Positions 11,588 to 23,400 of a stretch of 64,000 nt of DNA are shown piece after piece. Below the pieces are notes generated by a model that was not told where the DNA came from, did not search any database, and saw nothing but the letters and a program-made list of their open reading frames with translations. A program made the position numbers and the translations under genes. Each line of letters opens with the position of its first letter. Position 1 is the first letter of the stretch. Source of the DNA: Dactylorhiza incarnata (Eukaryota > Streptophyta > Magnoliopsida > Asparagales > Orchidaceae); contig JAWHQI010000258.1 in NCBI GenBank assembly GCA_033032865.1, positions 2,356,001 to 2,420,000 on the forward strand. Reading direction: 5' to 3'.

Positions 11588-11808
11588 GGCTTCATTTGGT
11601 TTGGCGGTGGCGGATGCAGCCGGTGGGTCCAAACGGAGCATTGGAACCGGAGGGGGGGAGGCGGGTCTGGAAACGCTTCATTTAAGCGTCTTTTCCTCTG
11701 TTCGACGGGTGCAAACGGAGCAAGCGCCGCCGGCGCCCGTTTGTTTACCCGCTGTCTGGCGGCGTTTGCTCCAAACGGAGGAGGCGAAACGCCCAACCAA
11801 ACGAAGCC
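11588..11808. mobile_element. Tourist-like MITE (PIF/Harbinger type), 221 bp
   Basis: The terminal inverted repeats are GGCTTCATTTGGTTTGGCG at the left and the reverse complement of GGCTTCGTTTGGTTGGGCG at the right, 17 of 19 matching. The flanks are TTA on both sides (11585-11587, 11809-11811), the target duplication of PIF/Harbinger elements. There is no coding capacity. The interior repeats a CAAACGGAG motif three times and is GC-rich compared with its surroundings. It shares its outer ~12 bases with the MITE family at 54-58 kb, but the interior differs. Confidence 0.85.
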
Positions 11809-12312
11809 TTAGGAAGAGACCGGTTCGTTAGACGTTCAACCCTTTTTATATCTCTAAATTAGATCCAATCAAATTCTTCAATGCACCCTCAATCTGTAAT
11901 AACATTAATCGTACTTTGTTCTATATTCGTTGAAGTCATCTTATAGATTCACAATCTCGAGACTGCAATCATCATTTCGTACTCTATCTTGGTTTCATCA
12001 TACGCCTAAACCTACTAATTATCCCAAATCTAAGTTCATTATATTTGTTTTGGTAATCAGACTCGCCTAAGCATTTGAAGGGTTAATATCCTCAATTCTA
12101 AACCAAGATTTGGATTATCCGCCTCATATGCACCAATTATTGGCAGAATCAACTATGTCCTTAGAGAACATCATGTCATTGATTAAATATTATTGTAATC
12201 GGCGATACTTCCGGAGCTTGGTTCGACGATTCTACCCTAAATCCGAACAATGTTAACGACAAACTTGATTTCGTCTCGATCGTAAATCTCCACCGCAAGC
12301 TTCACTGTTTAT

Positions 12313-12655
12313 TTCCATCGCACGATCATCGCTGATTTTTGTCCCAAGGTCCATCGTTGATTTTCGTCGCACAATCCACCGTTGATTTTCGTCGCACGAT
12401 TCATTGTCGATTTCCATCGCACGATCCACCGTTGATTTTCGTTGCACGATTCAACATTATTTTCCAACGCATGATGTTTCGTTATTTTTGACCACACGTT
12501 TCAATATTATTTTTTCACCGCTCGTTTTGTCGTTATTTTCGACCGCGCGTTTCAACATTATTTTCCACAGCGCGATTCGTTGTTATTTTCGACCGCGCGT
12601 TTCAACCTTATTTTCCACAGCGCGATTCGTTGTTATTTTCGACCGCGCGTTTCAC
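12313..12655. repeat. Minisatellite, ~30-bp unit
   Basis: About eleven diverged tandem units built around GTTGATTTTCGTCGCACGAT. Units grade from left to right: the left half uses TCGTCGCACGAT and the right half TTCGACCGCGCGTTTCA. The last two units at 12570-12650 are nearly identical, so the right end was expanded most recently. Confidence 0.85.
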
Positions 12656-13265
12656 CTTAACCGGTAAGGATGGATCAAAGATCGCCGGAGATGAGTTCAT
12701 AAACCCTCTATGACGCCGAGAGGGCCTTGTAGAAACATGGTTGCTCTCGCCGTCGGTGTAATGAGCTCTAAGCGCCATTAACGACGGAAAGCTCTAAATG
12801 CAAGAAACCTAGATCTAAAGTCCAGAGGGTGGAGGGAAGGAACTCACTGAAGTTCATGCATGCTATTTGATCGACGCGGAGTCGGCATTTGCGCGTCACA
12901 CCCATCCATGGTTGAATCCCGCCGAACGTTGCCGGATCTTGAAATTAGAGGTCAAATTTGACTTGGACCGGAGGAATATCTTTGAACTCGCGTTAACTGC
13001 ATGGAATGGCTCGTTACTGAGATTACTGATTTGTAGATTTTAGTCGCACTGTGAAAATGGGTTTATAGTAGTGCCTGAACTGCCATCATGCGAATCCAAC
13101 ACCAAACTTAGAGGGCAGACATTGTGGTGGAGACCAGCCCCGATTAGGTCGACGCAAAAGTGCCCGACGCCGCAACCGCCCGGACCCTTACCGGCCCTAG
13201 TTTATGGCACTTTAATTTTATCATTCTTGCATTTTATGTATTTGTATTATTTGATTTGTTGTGAA

Positions 13266-13319
13266 GTATATATATATATATAAATACTCTTATATGGATA
13301 TATATATATATATATTAAT
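13266..13319. repeat. (TA)n microsatellite
   Basis: Two TA-dinucleotide tracts separated by aaatactcttatatgga. Confidence 0.8.
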
Positions 13320-13349
13320 ATGTGCGTGCCATTAGCCTGAATTCAATGG

Positions 13350-14420
13350 AGCGGTCCAGCCCCATTATTGCGGCTCTCTCATTCCCGGCTCAGCAGCGCC
13401 ATTCGCTTAGGGCGAACTGTCGACAGTTCCAGAGCGCCGTTTGCACGTCCACGCCAACCTCCCGCGTCGAGCCCCACTCCGGCGGTTTCAGCCCACGTCC
13501 CCGCTCCAGGCGAGGATCGACGCGTACGGTCAGGGATAGAGATCGTTCTTGATAAAAGGCAGTTGGAGCTCTGTTGGAGGAGGAGTTGGATTATTATGAT
13601 TTTGGTTTTTGAATCCAGATGGTGATTGAGAGAGACGGTGAACAGTGAGTTCAATGTTCTGTTGTTTTATTTTCTGTGTGAGTTTTGCGGTTCGTCGCTT
13701 CCTTACGCTGCTGTGTTTCCTTGGAGGAGATAAATAGTAGGTTTGGATTTTAATGTTTCTCATCTAATTTTCCTGTTGCTGATTGGGGATTGTTAGTGTG
13801 CTATCTTGGTTATTTCCGTCCAAACCTGTTATTAAGATTTTGTTTGAATGAAGTGTGTTTCCTGTCACTGATTTGGAATGTGTTGATTAATGCTGTGAGT
13901 GAGATTAGGAGTGAGATTTAGTTCTTGTGTTAGAGATTTCGTTGGAACCACCTCGTGTGAGAGCAAGTAATTGTTTAGGTTGTTCCGTTTGTGGCTTCTC
14001 AAAGATTGAGTGAATTAGATTTCGTGGATCCACCTTGTGTGAGTGAGCGAGATAGTTCTGTGGTGCCCGTGTGCGAAAGCGGACGACCTCGGAACGGGAG
14101 ATCGAAGGTGACGAGAAATTCCTTGCGGGATCGCCGTCGATTTCGATTGCGGAAAGACGTCTCTTTCCGTGGGTAACTTGTTTCTCTCTTTTCCTTTGTG
14201 TGCGTCTACATTTTCTCTTAGGATTTTTAGATTCATTTGCTGGATTTTCGATTGGGTTTTGTCAGCGAACGTTACGTTGAGAACTCCAAACGGAGACGTA
14301 TTTGGAGTTCACGATGTCTGTTTGCTACGACAAGGGGAACAGAACGAAGGTTGCAAACTTCCTCCCCCGGATTTAAAATCGAATCATTTTTCAAGAAAGC
14401 TCAACTTAAAACAAAAATAG
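13350..14420 (+). other. GC-rich zone, possible 5' region of the O-fucosyltransferase gene (unresolved)
   Basis: The sequence turns GC-rich for about 200 bases (13350-13550) and then into T-rich stretches with GTAACT-type donors (for example 14174), as in a plant 5' UTR or first exon followed by an intron. Open frames here do not match the N-terminus of the O-fucosyltransferase family in any way I can recognise. The position, upstream of the first certain exon at 17407, is the only other argument. It could equally belong to another gene or to none. Confidence 0.2.
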
Positions 14421-14620
14421 TAAATTTGTGCTTGTAAAAAAAAATTAGTTGCTTAATTTCTTAAGGTCGTACAACGCCCGCTTAAATTTCAATTATTAAT
14501 CGCATGCATTTAGGGTTTCCTAGAAATAGCCGACAGACGCGCAAACCCTACGCGCCGTCCTGCATCACATTGCCAAGTATCTTAAGCAGAACCCCACATT
14601 TCTCCCACAAAATGTTCGCG

Positions 14621-14698
14621 TCGAACTCTAGAAACTGCAACATCATTAAGCAACACATCTCGAACTCTAGAAACTGCAACATCATTAAGCAACACCTT
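14621..14698. repeat. Two tandem copies of a 39-bp unit
   Basis: The unit starts tcgaactctagaaactgcaa and is repeated at 14621 and 14660, differing only in its last few bases. It is a recent duplication. Confidence 0.85.
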
Positions 14699-14851
14699 AA
14701 CAACACTATAAAATCATCTTTTGTGAACTGAGACTCTGGATTGGGTTCCACAACTCCATCTACTAGACATTATGGCTTGTATATTTTCAATCTGTTCGAG
14801 CAATTCTTCAAAGAGAAAATCTGAAAGCATGATAAGTATATCTGATTTCAC

Positions 14852-15375
14852 TTACGCAATAGACGGATTATGACATCGGTTCTCTGTCAAGGTCAATCTG
14901 CTCATCTGCCTCTCAGCATTTCTTTTTGCCATTCTTAATGTCCTCTTAAAAGAGCCTGAGGCTGATACAGGTCTCACTCTTAGCTCCTGCCGCTGCAATA
15001 TATCCATGTTCAACACCCCTTGTACCAGAAGAGAAGTTGGCTGCTTGGAGGAGTCAGAGAGGAAGGATGCCGGATTGCTGGAGATAGGAGGAGCAGGCGG
15101 GGAGGAGGCTACCTGCCTTGAAGAAGCTAGGTCGGAGCAAGAGAAGCTGGGAGGGGAGGTCGGACTGCTGCTAGGTCGGCCGTAGGAATCGCCGACCTTG
15201 AAGGACATGAGAGAGGGGGAGAGGAGCTCTGTCTGGTTGGCGTCGATTTGGTGAAGTGGTCGTGTAGGGAGTTGCTAGAGATGGAGAGATCGTTGGAGAG
15301 GACTTCGCCGGAAGAAGTCTTGCCGGTCGGAGGAGAGGAGAGCGAGGTTGGCTCGTTTTCGTCGGGCTGCTGCAA
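14852..15375 (-). CDS. Possible - strand coding exon of unknown gene
   Basis: On the - strand a Ser/Pro-rich reading frame runs through most of this interval (two overlapping frames, meeting near 15200) and ends at a consensus donor, ATTGC|GTAAGTG, near 14855. The C-terminal part is basic (KRTLRMAKRNAERQMSRL). No family is recognised. The clean donor and local GC rise argue for an exon; the low-complexity composition and the frame switch argue against. It may be a gene remnant or a captured fragment. Confidence 0.25.
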
Positions 15376-15559
15376 GGGTGATGGTGTGAAATTGGCGGCT
15401 GTGAGAAGGACGTTTTAACCTAAAAATATAAATTATATTTATATTAGTAAATTAAGTTTAGAAATTAAGAGGGAGACCCACTCGTTATTTCATTCTAACG
15501 CTTGTAGATTGCTTTAGGAGACTCAGAATTTATCTCGGATGGGCTCGTTACGATTGTCT

Positions 15560-16430
15560 CATCGATACACACCCACCGATACGATCTGATGTCAATTCCG
15601 AGTTCGTTTACTCATTTTATGCTTCCTGGAGCGTTTGCTGCCCGATTTGACTTGAACATTGAAAACCCTTTTAACGATGTTGGAATCGCATACAGACGAC
15701 TATGTTGGACTCGTATTGTCGTTATGAGTCTAACAAAGCTGACTGAGATCAATTCCGAGACGTTTGCTCGATTTCACCTTTTTGGATAATTACATTACTT
15801 TAAACCACGTTCACACGACAATTCCTCTGATACTCATTGGAATTGAGCGCGATCGATTCCGTTGGACTCATGTTGATTTTACGAGCCAAACGAACCCGAC
15901 CGAAGTCAATTATGAGGTCATTTACTCAATTTCACTTTTTATAAACATGTTACTTAAAACTGCGTTCGCACATTAAATTCTCTGATACTAATTGGAATTG
16001 AGTGCGGACGATTTCGTTGGACTTGTATTGACTTTGCGAGTCTAACGAAATATTTGAGATCGATTCTGAGGTCATTTGTTCCATTTTACCTTTTTGAGTA
16101 AACTCCGTACTTAAAATTGCGTCTGCATGTCAAAATCTTCGATACTCATCGAAATTGAGCGTGGACGTTTCCGTTGGACTCGTATTGACTTTACGAGACT
16201 AACAAAACCATATGAATTCAATTCTGAGGTCATTTACTCAAATTCACATATTCGAGTCGTCACGTAGCTCGACGCGAGTACGCGACCCATTTTGGTCAAC
16301 TTATACGATTCTCATTGGAATGGAACTAAACGAACATCATTGAGTTTGTATGGGTCATACGAGTGCAACGCTACTGACCGGAATCCATTCTGAATTCATT
16401 TGCTCAAATAGCCTATTTAAGTCATTGTAG
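15560..16430. repeat. Diverged tandem repeat, ~157-bp period, about 5-6 units
   Basis: The phrase (a/g)tcaattc(c/t)gag recurs at about 15591, 15748, 15905, 16059, 16217 and 16383, spaced 157, 157, 154, 158 and 166 bases. Other phrases recur in phase in several units: a gatactcattggaattgag-type phrase and cgttggactcgtattgac. Units are diverged, and the last is the weakest. The period is in the range of plant satellites, but the array is short. Confidence 0.85.
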
Positions 16431-16764
16431 CTCAAGGTTTGGGGTAAAGCCAAGCTGTAGTTGGGTTACCGGGCCAACAAGGTCTCACTGGCCCTGAATA
16501 GGCTCACCAAAAGAGGTCGATTGAACCAACTAGATTTCCTAGGTGGTTCGATTGACCAGGTTAGAATTTTGAGATGTTACAGATCTGACGACTCAAATCG
16601 ACCGATCATATTACTTGACTTAATTCCCAAAATATACATCCGAAAAATAAAAATAAATACTTGAAAAATGCAGAAAAATGAGCCCGACACGATCACGGAC
16701 TCCGATGTCCATCTGGCGATCCCAAATATCGATCTCGTCTCTCAAATGCGACGCGATCGATCTC

Positions 16765-16870
16765 CATCAAAGTATTAATAAGATAATAATAAAACTTGTT
16801 TGTTAATTTGCAAGTTGGTTTTTATAGAAATAACTATTTTGTTAAAAAAATAGCCATATTCTCTTAAATT
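16765..16870. repeat. Dispersed repeat, copy 2
   Basis: Diverged copy of the segment at 6392-6500 in the same orientation. Confidence 0.55.
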
Positions 16871-17406
16871 ACCAGATTTGAATTTAGCCATCATTTAATT
16901 TTGATAAGTACCATTTAATTAAACGAAAAATATTTGATATTATTTGAATTCAGAATTAAATAATATTTCTATAATTCAATCTTAATCGGTCAACACTTTC
17001 ATTATGTAAGTATCCAACAATTTTCTTATATTTTCTATTCGTTTGACATTGTCCTTTTGCTTTTTCTTGGATTTTTTTATTTCACGTTGTTGAATACTTA
17101 ATATATCCTTCATGATTTCTTAGGATTTTCTTTCTTTAAAGAGCGCATATCACTTAAATACATTATTCAATATTAACAGGTATGATTTCTAGATTCTATT
17201 TTATGAATAATTCAATCATTAGGACTTGCTGGTAGCGGCTTTTAAACTACAAAACATGTACGCATTATTGATTAGTTTTTTCAACAACCTTATTTACCTT
17301 CACATTCTTCTAATGTAGTTGATGAAACAAAAATATTTAGGCAGATTTGTTTACGTTTTCCCTCACATCTCGTATTTCCTAATTGATTATTTTGTCCCTA
17401 TTGAAG

Positions 17407-17488
17407 GATATCGATATAAATAAGCTTTGGGAACCTGCTCCTGCAGCTGGTTGGAGACCATCTTCAGCTCCCCGGTCATATTGGCCTT
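17407..17488 (+). CDS. O-fucosyltransferase exon 1 of the recognised set
   Basis: Encodes DIDINKLWEPAPAAGWRPSS and onward to RSYWP. The acceptor is tccctattgaag and the donor is T|GTATGT. It starts in phase 0 and ends with one base, which pairs with the two-base start of the next exon. The length fits (27 codons plus one base). In relatives this segment lies just before the glycine-rich sugar-nucleotide motif. A preceding exon with the signal anchor is expected but was not found. Confidence 0.85.
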
Positions 17489-20400
17489 GTATGTATATAC
17501 ATGCTCTCTTGAGATAAGATTTCCTTTTGAAAAGTCCCATTATTTTGTTTTACATTTTCTAGTTAATCTGATGCCAAATTAATAATAAATTTTTATTGAT
17601 TATCCTGTAGCTCCTCCAACTGAGAGCAATGGCTATTTAAGAGTACGCTGTAATGGTGGTCTAAATCAACAGCGCAGTGCGGTATGGGATTATTTATTTA
17701 TTTACTATATTCTAAACTCAGACCTTTGGGTTGATTATGTAAATGAATTATTATTCTCCATCTTGAAATTAGCAACCTATCATTTGCAGCACAAGCACAT
17801 TTTGTGTTATCAACATATTGAGTTTTAGTTATCAACAAAAAACTGACTTTGGTTTTTTGATTTTCTTATGGTAACTTCTCTAGGTATAAATTAAAAACTA
17901 ATCCATATGCCATTATGTTGTCTACACTAACAATCACTTAATTCATCACTTAAGTGCCGTTTTGTTTATTTGCTTGAGTCTTTTTTAGAGCATGTTAAGC
18001 TGGATTTTGTGTTGTTCATATGCTTGAGTCTTTCTTTAGAGCATGTTAAGCTGGATTGTTTGTGTGGTATGTTGTCTTTAGAGGTCGATGAATGATATGA
18101 ACATGAATAAGCCCAAGTTTTTCAAAATATTGCATTTTGATTGCATACCGTCTGACCTTATGATTTAGTGTTTTTGACATTTTTCTACCTTTTAATGTCT
18201 TATATTTACATGGTGCTTAAGGAATATAATACCATCAATATTTTGGAAACTTTGATATTCTTGTAGGTTTTAAGGGCGTATGCTGCTGTTAGTGCCGTAT
18301 AATGTTATTAGAGATTGCAAACAATGGGACAAGCATGCATCTTACATTCTTACTATGTTTGCAAAAGTTCATTTGATTTCTTCCACCATTCAAATAAAAT
18401 TAAAAGAAACATATTAAAAAATCAAATGCATTCCACATATTAGCAAGCCATTTGTTGTAAACTTTGTTCACGCTGTAGTTCAAAACCAACACACATGTTC
18501 AAGACAAGAAAACTTTGTCGATGAATAATTTTGTATGATCTTCCTCCAATAAATGTATTGCATTACATATTCCACGATAAGTATGCTCCGTGCGCAATAT
18601 TTTTCTAGATATTAAATATTAAATGACAGAATATTCTAAGATACCAAAATCATAGGTAAAATTGTGCAGGCCTACTGAGATCATGAAAACTTAGGTTATT
18701 GCAACTTTCTTGTGTCTTGTAATAAGATTTCTTTTGTTTTGTTTTTCTGCCTACTGGTGTGCACAACACTTGAAATTGCATGTTTTGACCTTGCACAAAT
18801 ATTGTTGGTTGGTGATAGGTGGTTTGTGTACATATACTTGTGTGGAGGTAGATATGGTTATAAGTAAACTAGTGCTTTGGATGAAGTTTGAACAAATTCA
18901 TATAATGTTTGCTCATGTTCCTTTATGTAACTCATAGATCAAGTTTGAACAAAAAAATCAAATTTAAAGCTTGATGGGCTTGCTTCTTTTCTATGGATTT
19001 GCAGAGTCCAAAAGCTAGTAATTTCAGATGATTCATATAAGATCCTTCATATCAATCATGCACATATAGAACACCACATGCTTTGGAAGAAATTTACAAT
19101 ATTGGCCTACTTGTTCCTTTATATTTGTGAGTATATTTGTTTGCTACTTAACAAGAGCTCAATAAGGGCTTTTATGTAATATTTAATTATTTAGTGGCTT
19201 AATTGCTTATTTGATGAATAATTCTATGTTATTGTATCATTTTTTGCATAATTTCAAAAATTTAAATGTTATTTTATTAATAAATATTTAACTTAGATGA
19301 ATATGTTTAAGTAAATCTTAAATTAAAGTCTACTTTTAATTTATTAAATATTTGAGCTTCACATAACATTAGAATTACTACCGACTAATTCGTGTTAAAT
19401 TTGTTGAAAGCTTATGAATACATTTATGTTTAATATCGGGTTAATTCTCTAATATATTAGTATTGTTGATATAATTAGTGATGTAGGATAGGCTAGGTGT
19501 GTGTGGTTTCTATTATGCAACCTAGGTGTTGTGCTGGGTAAAATAACTATTCTAATATAGGATGTTAGATGCAATGCACACAGGACCCGACGAATAGATC
19601 ACAAGCAAGTAATAAAATTAAATCTCCAGCAATTAATCAAAACCGTGCAAAATTATTCTTGTAAGCAAGCAAACTTATGTTTTCCTCCGCGTTGAGGGTC
19701 AGAGCAATAACGCACTAGCAAATAGTTCCTGCAAATCACAAGGTTTCCCAAAACAGACAACCACAAAACTATAGATCCAAAATAGTATAAGATCACAATT
19801 CCATATTTCAATAGTGAAGACAAATATACATAGAAAAAGAAATGCTCACGAAATAAGAGATGCCAGCGTGGGGTGGTAGATCTGATGGTTGGAGATGCAA
19901 AGATGCGGTCCCGGAAGTGGCGATGGTGGAAGAGTGGTGGTTAGTGGGCTGAGTGGGGTTTGCGGCTAGGGAGGAGGAGGGTTGTCACGGGTAGGAGAGG
20001 GGATGAGGGTTGCGTCTGGAAGAGAGCATGGGGGCTGCGTCTGGAAGAGGGGATCAAGAGGGGGAAGGGAGTTGTTGGTGGCGTGCTGGGAGGAGACGCG
20101 AGACACGACTTAGGACAATACTGCAAGTAGGGCATCAACGGATAACCCAACTATTGTAGGGGGGGGGGGGTTAGGGCGCTGGGGAGTGGGGATCAGATGG
20201 AGCGGTGATTGTTGTAGATATGTTAGGGACTTAGGGTGCGGCGGAGGCTATGGGGTGGGGATGGCGGGCTATAGAGAGAAGGAGGAGGGGGGTGACAAAA
20301 AAAAAGATACAAGGAGATAAACGTTTTACCTATGTGTCGTCACCTATGGTCTCATGGAGTCATCACTGTGAGAGGATCATCGGAATCCGGGAAGAAGAGC

Positions 20401-23400
20401 TCTCCAAAATTCTGCAATACCCTTGATGGCTGCCCCCTTATTCATATTTATAATAAAGCTATATTAGAGCAACCTTACATCATCGGTTATGATTGATCGT
20501 TAATGTAAGGGTCCCAATCTTACTAAATAATAAGCAAAATGACAGTACAAAATATGAAAAAGCATGTAAACAAAAATCCGGATGAATATGTGAAGTTGGA
20601 TTGTCGATCCCGTCAAGTCCTCCTGCGCGAATAGACGAATTTGGGTACCGACGGGTCACGAGCCAAGTGTGGCGGATAATCCCCATCAACTAGTTAGGTC
20701 TGATTACAACTTGAATTTGATTAGAAAATAAAATAACAAATTTGAGCAAAACTTTGAAATTTGGGCGACACTGAAGCTCGACTCAAGCTTGATTAGAATG
20801 TAAATGAATGGCCTTGAACAAACTAGTACTCAGCTCAGTTCGGTTCTTTTAGTCCTAAATATATAGAGAGGAAGACAATGTGAGAATCCATGAACACCTA
20901 CTAGACTGCACTCGATTTATGGTGCATAGGAGAACAAACTATGTAATAAAGATAAAGATAACTGTATAACCCACCCATCTCAAAGTCCCAAAAATTTGAT
21001 GGGTAATGGTGCAGACAGTTGGAATGAAAATGCATTGTCCCTAAATGCATGCATTTTGACTACCTTGCACAGATACTTAAAAATGCTCTGCGTATTGGCT
21101 CAGATGCGCATCAGATACGGAAAACACCGCGTTTCCGAAACTCTAGGAAACGTGATTTTAAATATTAAAAAATATTTAAATGGGAATCGCGTATCCCGCC
21201 TGCGGGATACACGATTCCCGTGCGATATCACGTTATCGCGCCTCTCTTTTATGTCACGCCTTTTTTAGGTTTACGCTATTCTTACGGAGACCGCTCACCC
21301 CCTGCGCCGCCCCTGCTGCTCCCTGCGCCGCCCCTGCTGCTCCCTGCGCCGCCCCTGCTGCTCCCTGCGCCGCCCCTGCTGCTCCCTGCGCCGCCCCTGC
21401 TGCTCCCTGCGCCGCCCCTGCTGCTCCCTGCGCCTCCCCTGCTGCTCCCTGCGCCGCCCCTGTTGCTCCCTGCGCCGCCCCTTCCCTGTAAGAAGTTCAT
21501 TTGGAGGATAAAGCTCATTTGGATAGAGTTCGTTTGGGGAAGTGTTCTAGTGCATTCAATAATGAGGATAAAGCTCATTTGGATGCTTTAATTGTTAGGG
21601 CATTTTATTCGGTGGGGTTGCCTTTCAATCTAGCAAGAAATCCTTATAGGAGAGAATCATATTCTTTTGCTGCTAGTCATAACCTTGTAGGATATGTACC
21701 ACCCTGATATAATTCACTAAGAACCACCTTGTTGTTGAAGGAGAAGATAGAAATTGAAAAAAGATTAGCTCCCATTCGAGGGATGTGGGTAGAGAAAGGA
21801 GTTAGTATTGTAAGCGACGGATGAAGCGATCCACAAAGAAGACCACTCATTAATTTTATGACAATAACCGATTCAAAAGCAGTGTTCTTGAAGGCGGTTA
21901 ATTGTGAAGGTCAAACTAAAGACAAGTACTTTATTGCCTCTTTGATCAAAGAGGTAATTTTAGAAATCGGATATGAAAAGGTTGTTCAAGTTATAACGGA
22001 TAATGCGACAAATTGCAAGGGGGCGGGCCAACTAATTGGGAGTGAGTTTCCAACAATTTTTTGGACTCCTTGTGTGGTGCACACTCTCAATATAGCTTTG
22101 AAGAACATATGTGCCGCTAAGAATTCGGAGAATAATGCGGTTACGTACGAAGAATGTTCGTGAATTACGCATATTGGTGATGATGCCATGTTCATAAGAA
22201 CTATATAATGAATCATTCCATGAGATTAGCTATGTTTAATGAGTTTGTGGGCTTAAAATTATTATCCATTGCCGAAACTTGTTTTGCATCAATGATAATC
22301 ATGTTAAAACGATTCAAACTTATAAAGAATGGACTCCAAAGAATGGTTAATAGTGTTCATTGGCTTCTATATCGTGACGATGATATGGAAAAAGCGAGAC
22401 ATGTGAAAGAGAAGGTGTTGGATGATGATTGGTGGGATTTCATTGAGTATGTTCTTTCATTCACCGCTCCAATATATGACATGATTCGCTTTTGCGATAC
22501 GGATAAGCCTTGTCTTCATCTTGTATATGATATGTGGGACACAATGATTGAAAGGGTGAGGAAGGCTATCTACTCTCACGAGAGGAAAAGAGAAGAAGAT
22601 GTGTCTACCTTTTTTGAGGTAGTACATGCTATCCTTATGGATCGTTGGAACAAGAATAACACTCCGCTTCATTGCTTTGCGCATTCCTTGAATCCAAGGT
22701 ACTTATCTTTTTTAATTATAAATATATATTTTATCTTTTGTATGATTGATTTTTAACTTAATATTTTTTTTAAATTCACTAGGTATTATAGTGAACAATG
22801 GCTAGCGGAGGATCAAAATAGAGTCAACTTAAAGATCCGGAAGTTAGCAAGGAAAAGATTAAATGCTTGAAAAAGTATTTTCCAAGCTTAATGGAGCGCA
22901 ATGTGGTCGCCAAGAAGTATGCAGAGTTCATTGACAAATCGGGAGATTTTAACGATTATGATTCAATTCAAAATCGTTATCTCTTAGATCCAAAGAGTTG
23001 GTGGATAAATCATGGCTCGCCGGCCCCTTCACTCCAAACCATTGCATTGAAGCTATTAGTACAACCATCATCTTCTTCATGCGCCGAGAGAAATTGGAGT
23101 ACTTACTCTATCCATTCAATGAAAAGGAATAGAATGAAACCACAACGTGCAAAAGATTTAATAAACATCCATAACAATCTTCGACTTCTTTCTAGAAGAG
23201 ATCAAAAATACAATGAAGGAGAGTCTATATTGTGGGATATTGCTGGCGATGGCTCTGAGTCATTCGAAGACGTAGGTACACTTGAGATAGCTAATCTATC
23301 GCTTGATGAACCAAGGTTGGAGCTCTCCATTATTGAAGAAGATGATGAAGTTGATACTATTGGAGAGAATGTTTAATTTTTAAACTTGATATTTTGCATG

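Noticed and set aside
12313..12655. Regularly spaced ~30-bp repeats considered as a CRISPR array
   Set aside because: Units are contiguous with no unique spacers, and the context is plant nuclear DNA; it is a minisatellite.
22457..22684. - strand frame within the hAT element
   Set aside because: Antisense shadow of the transposase frame.
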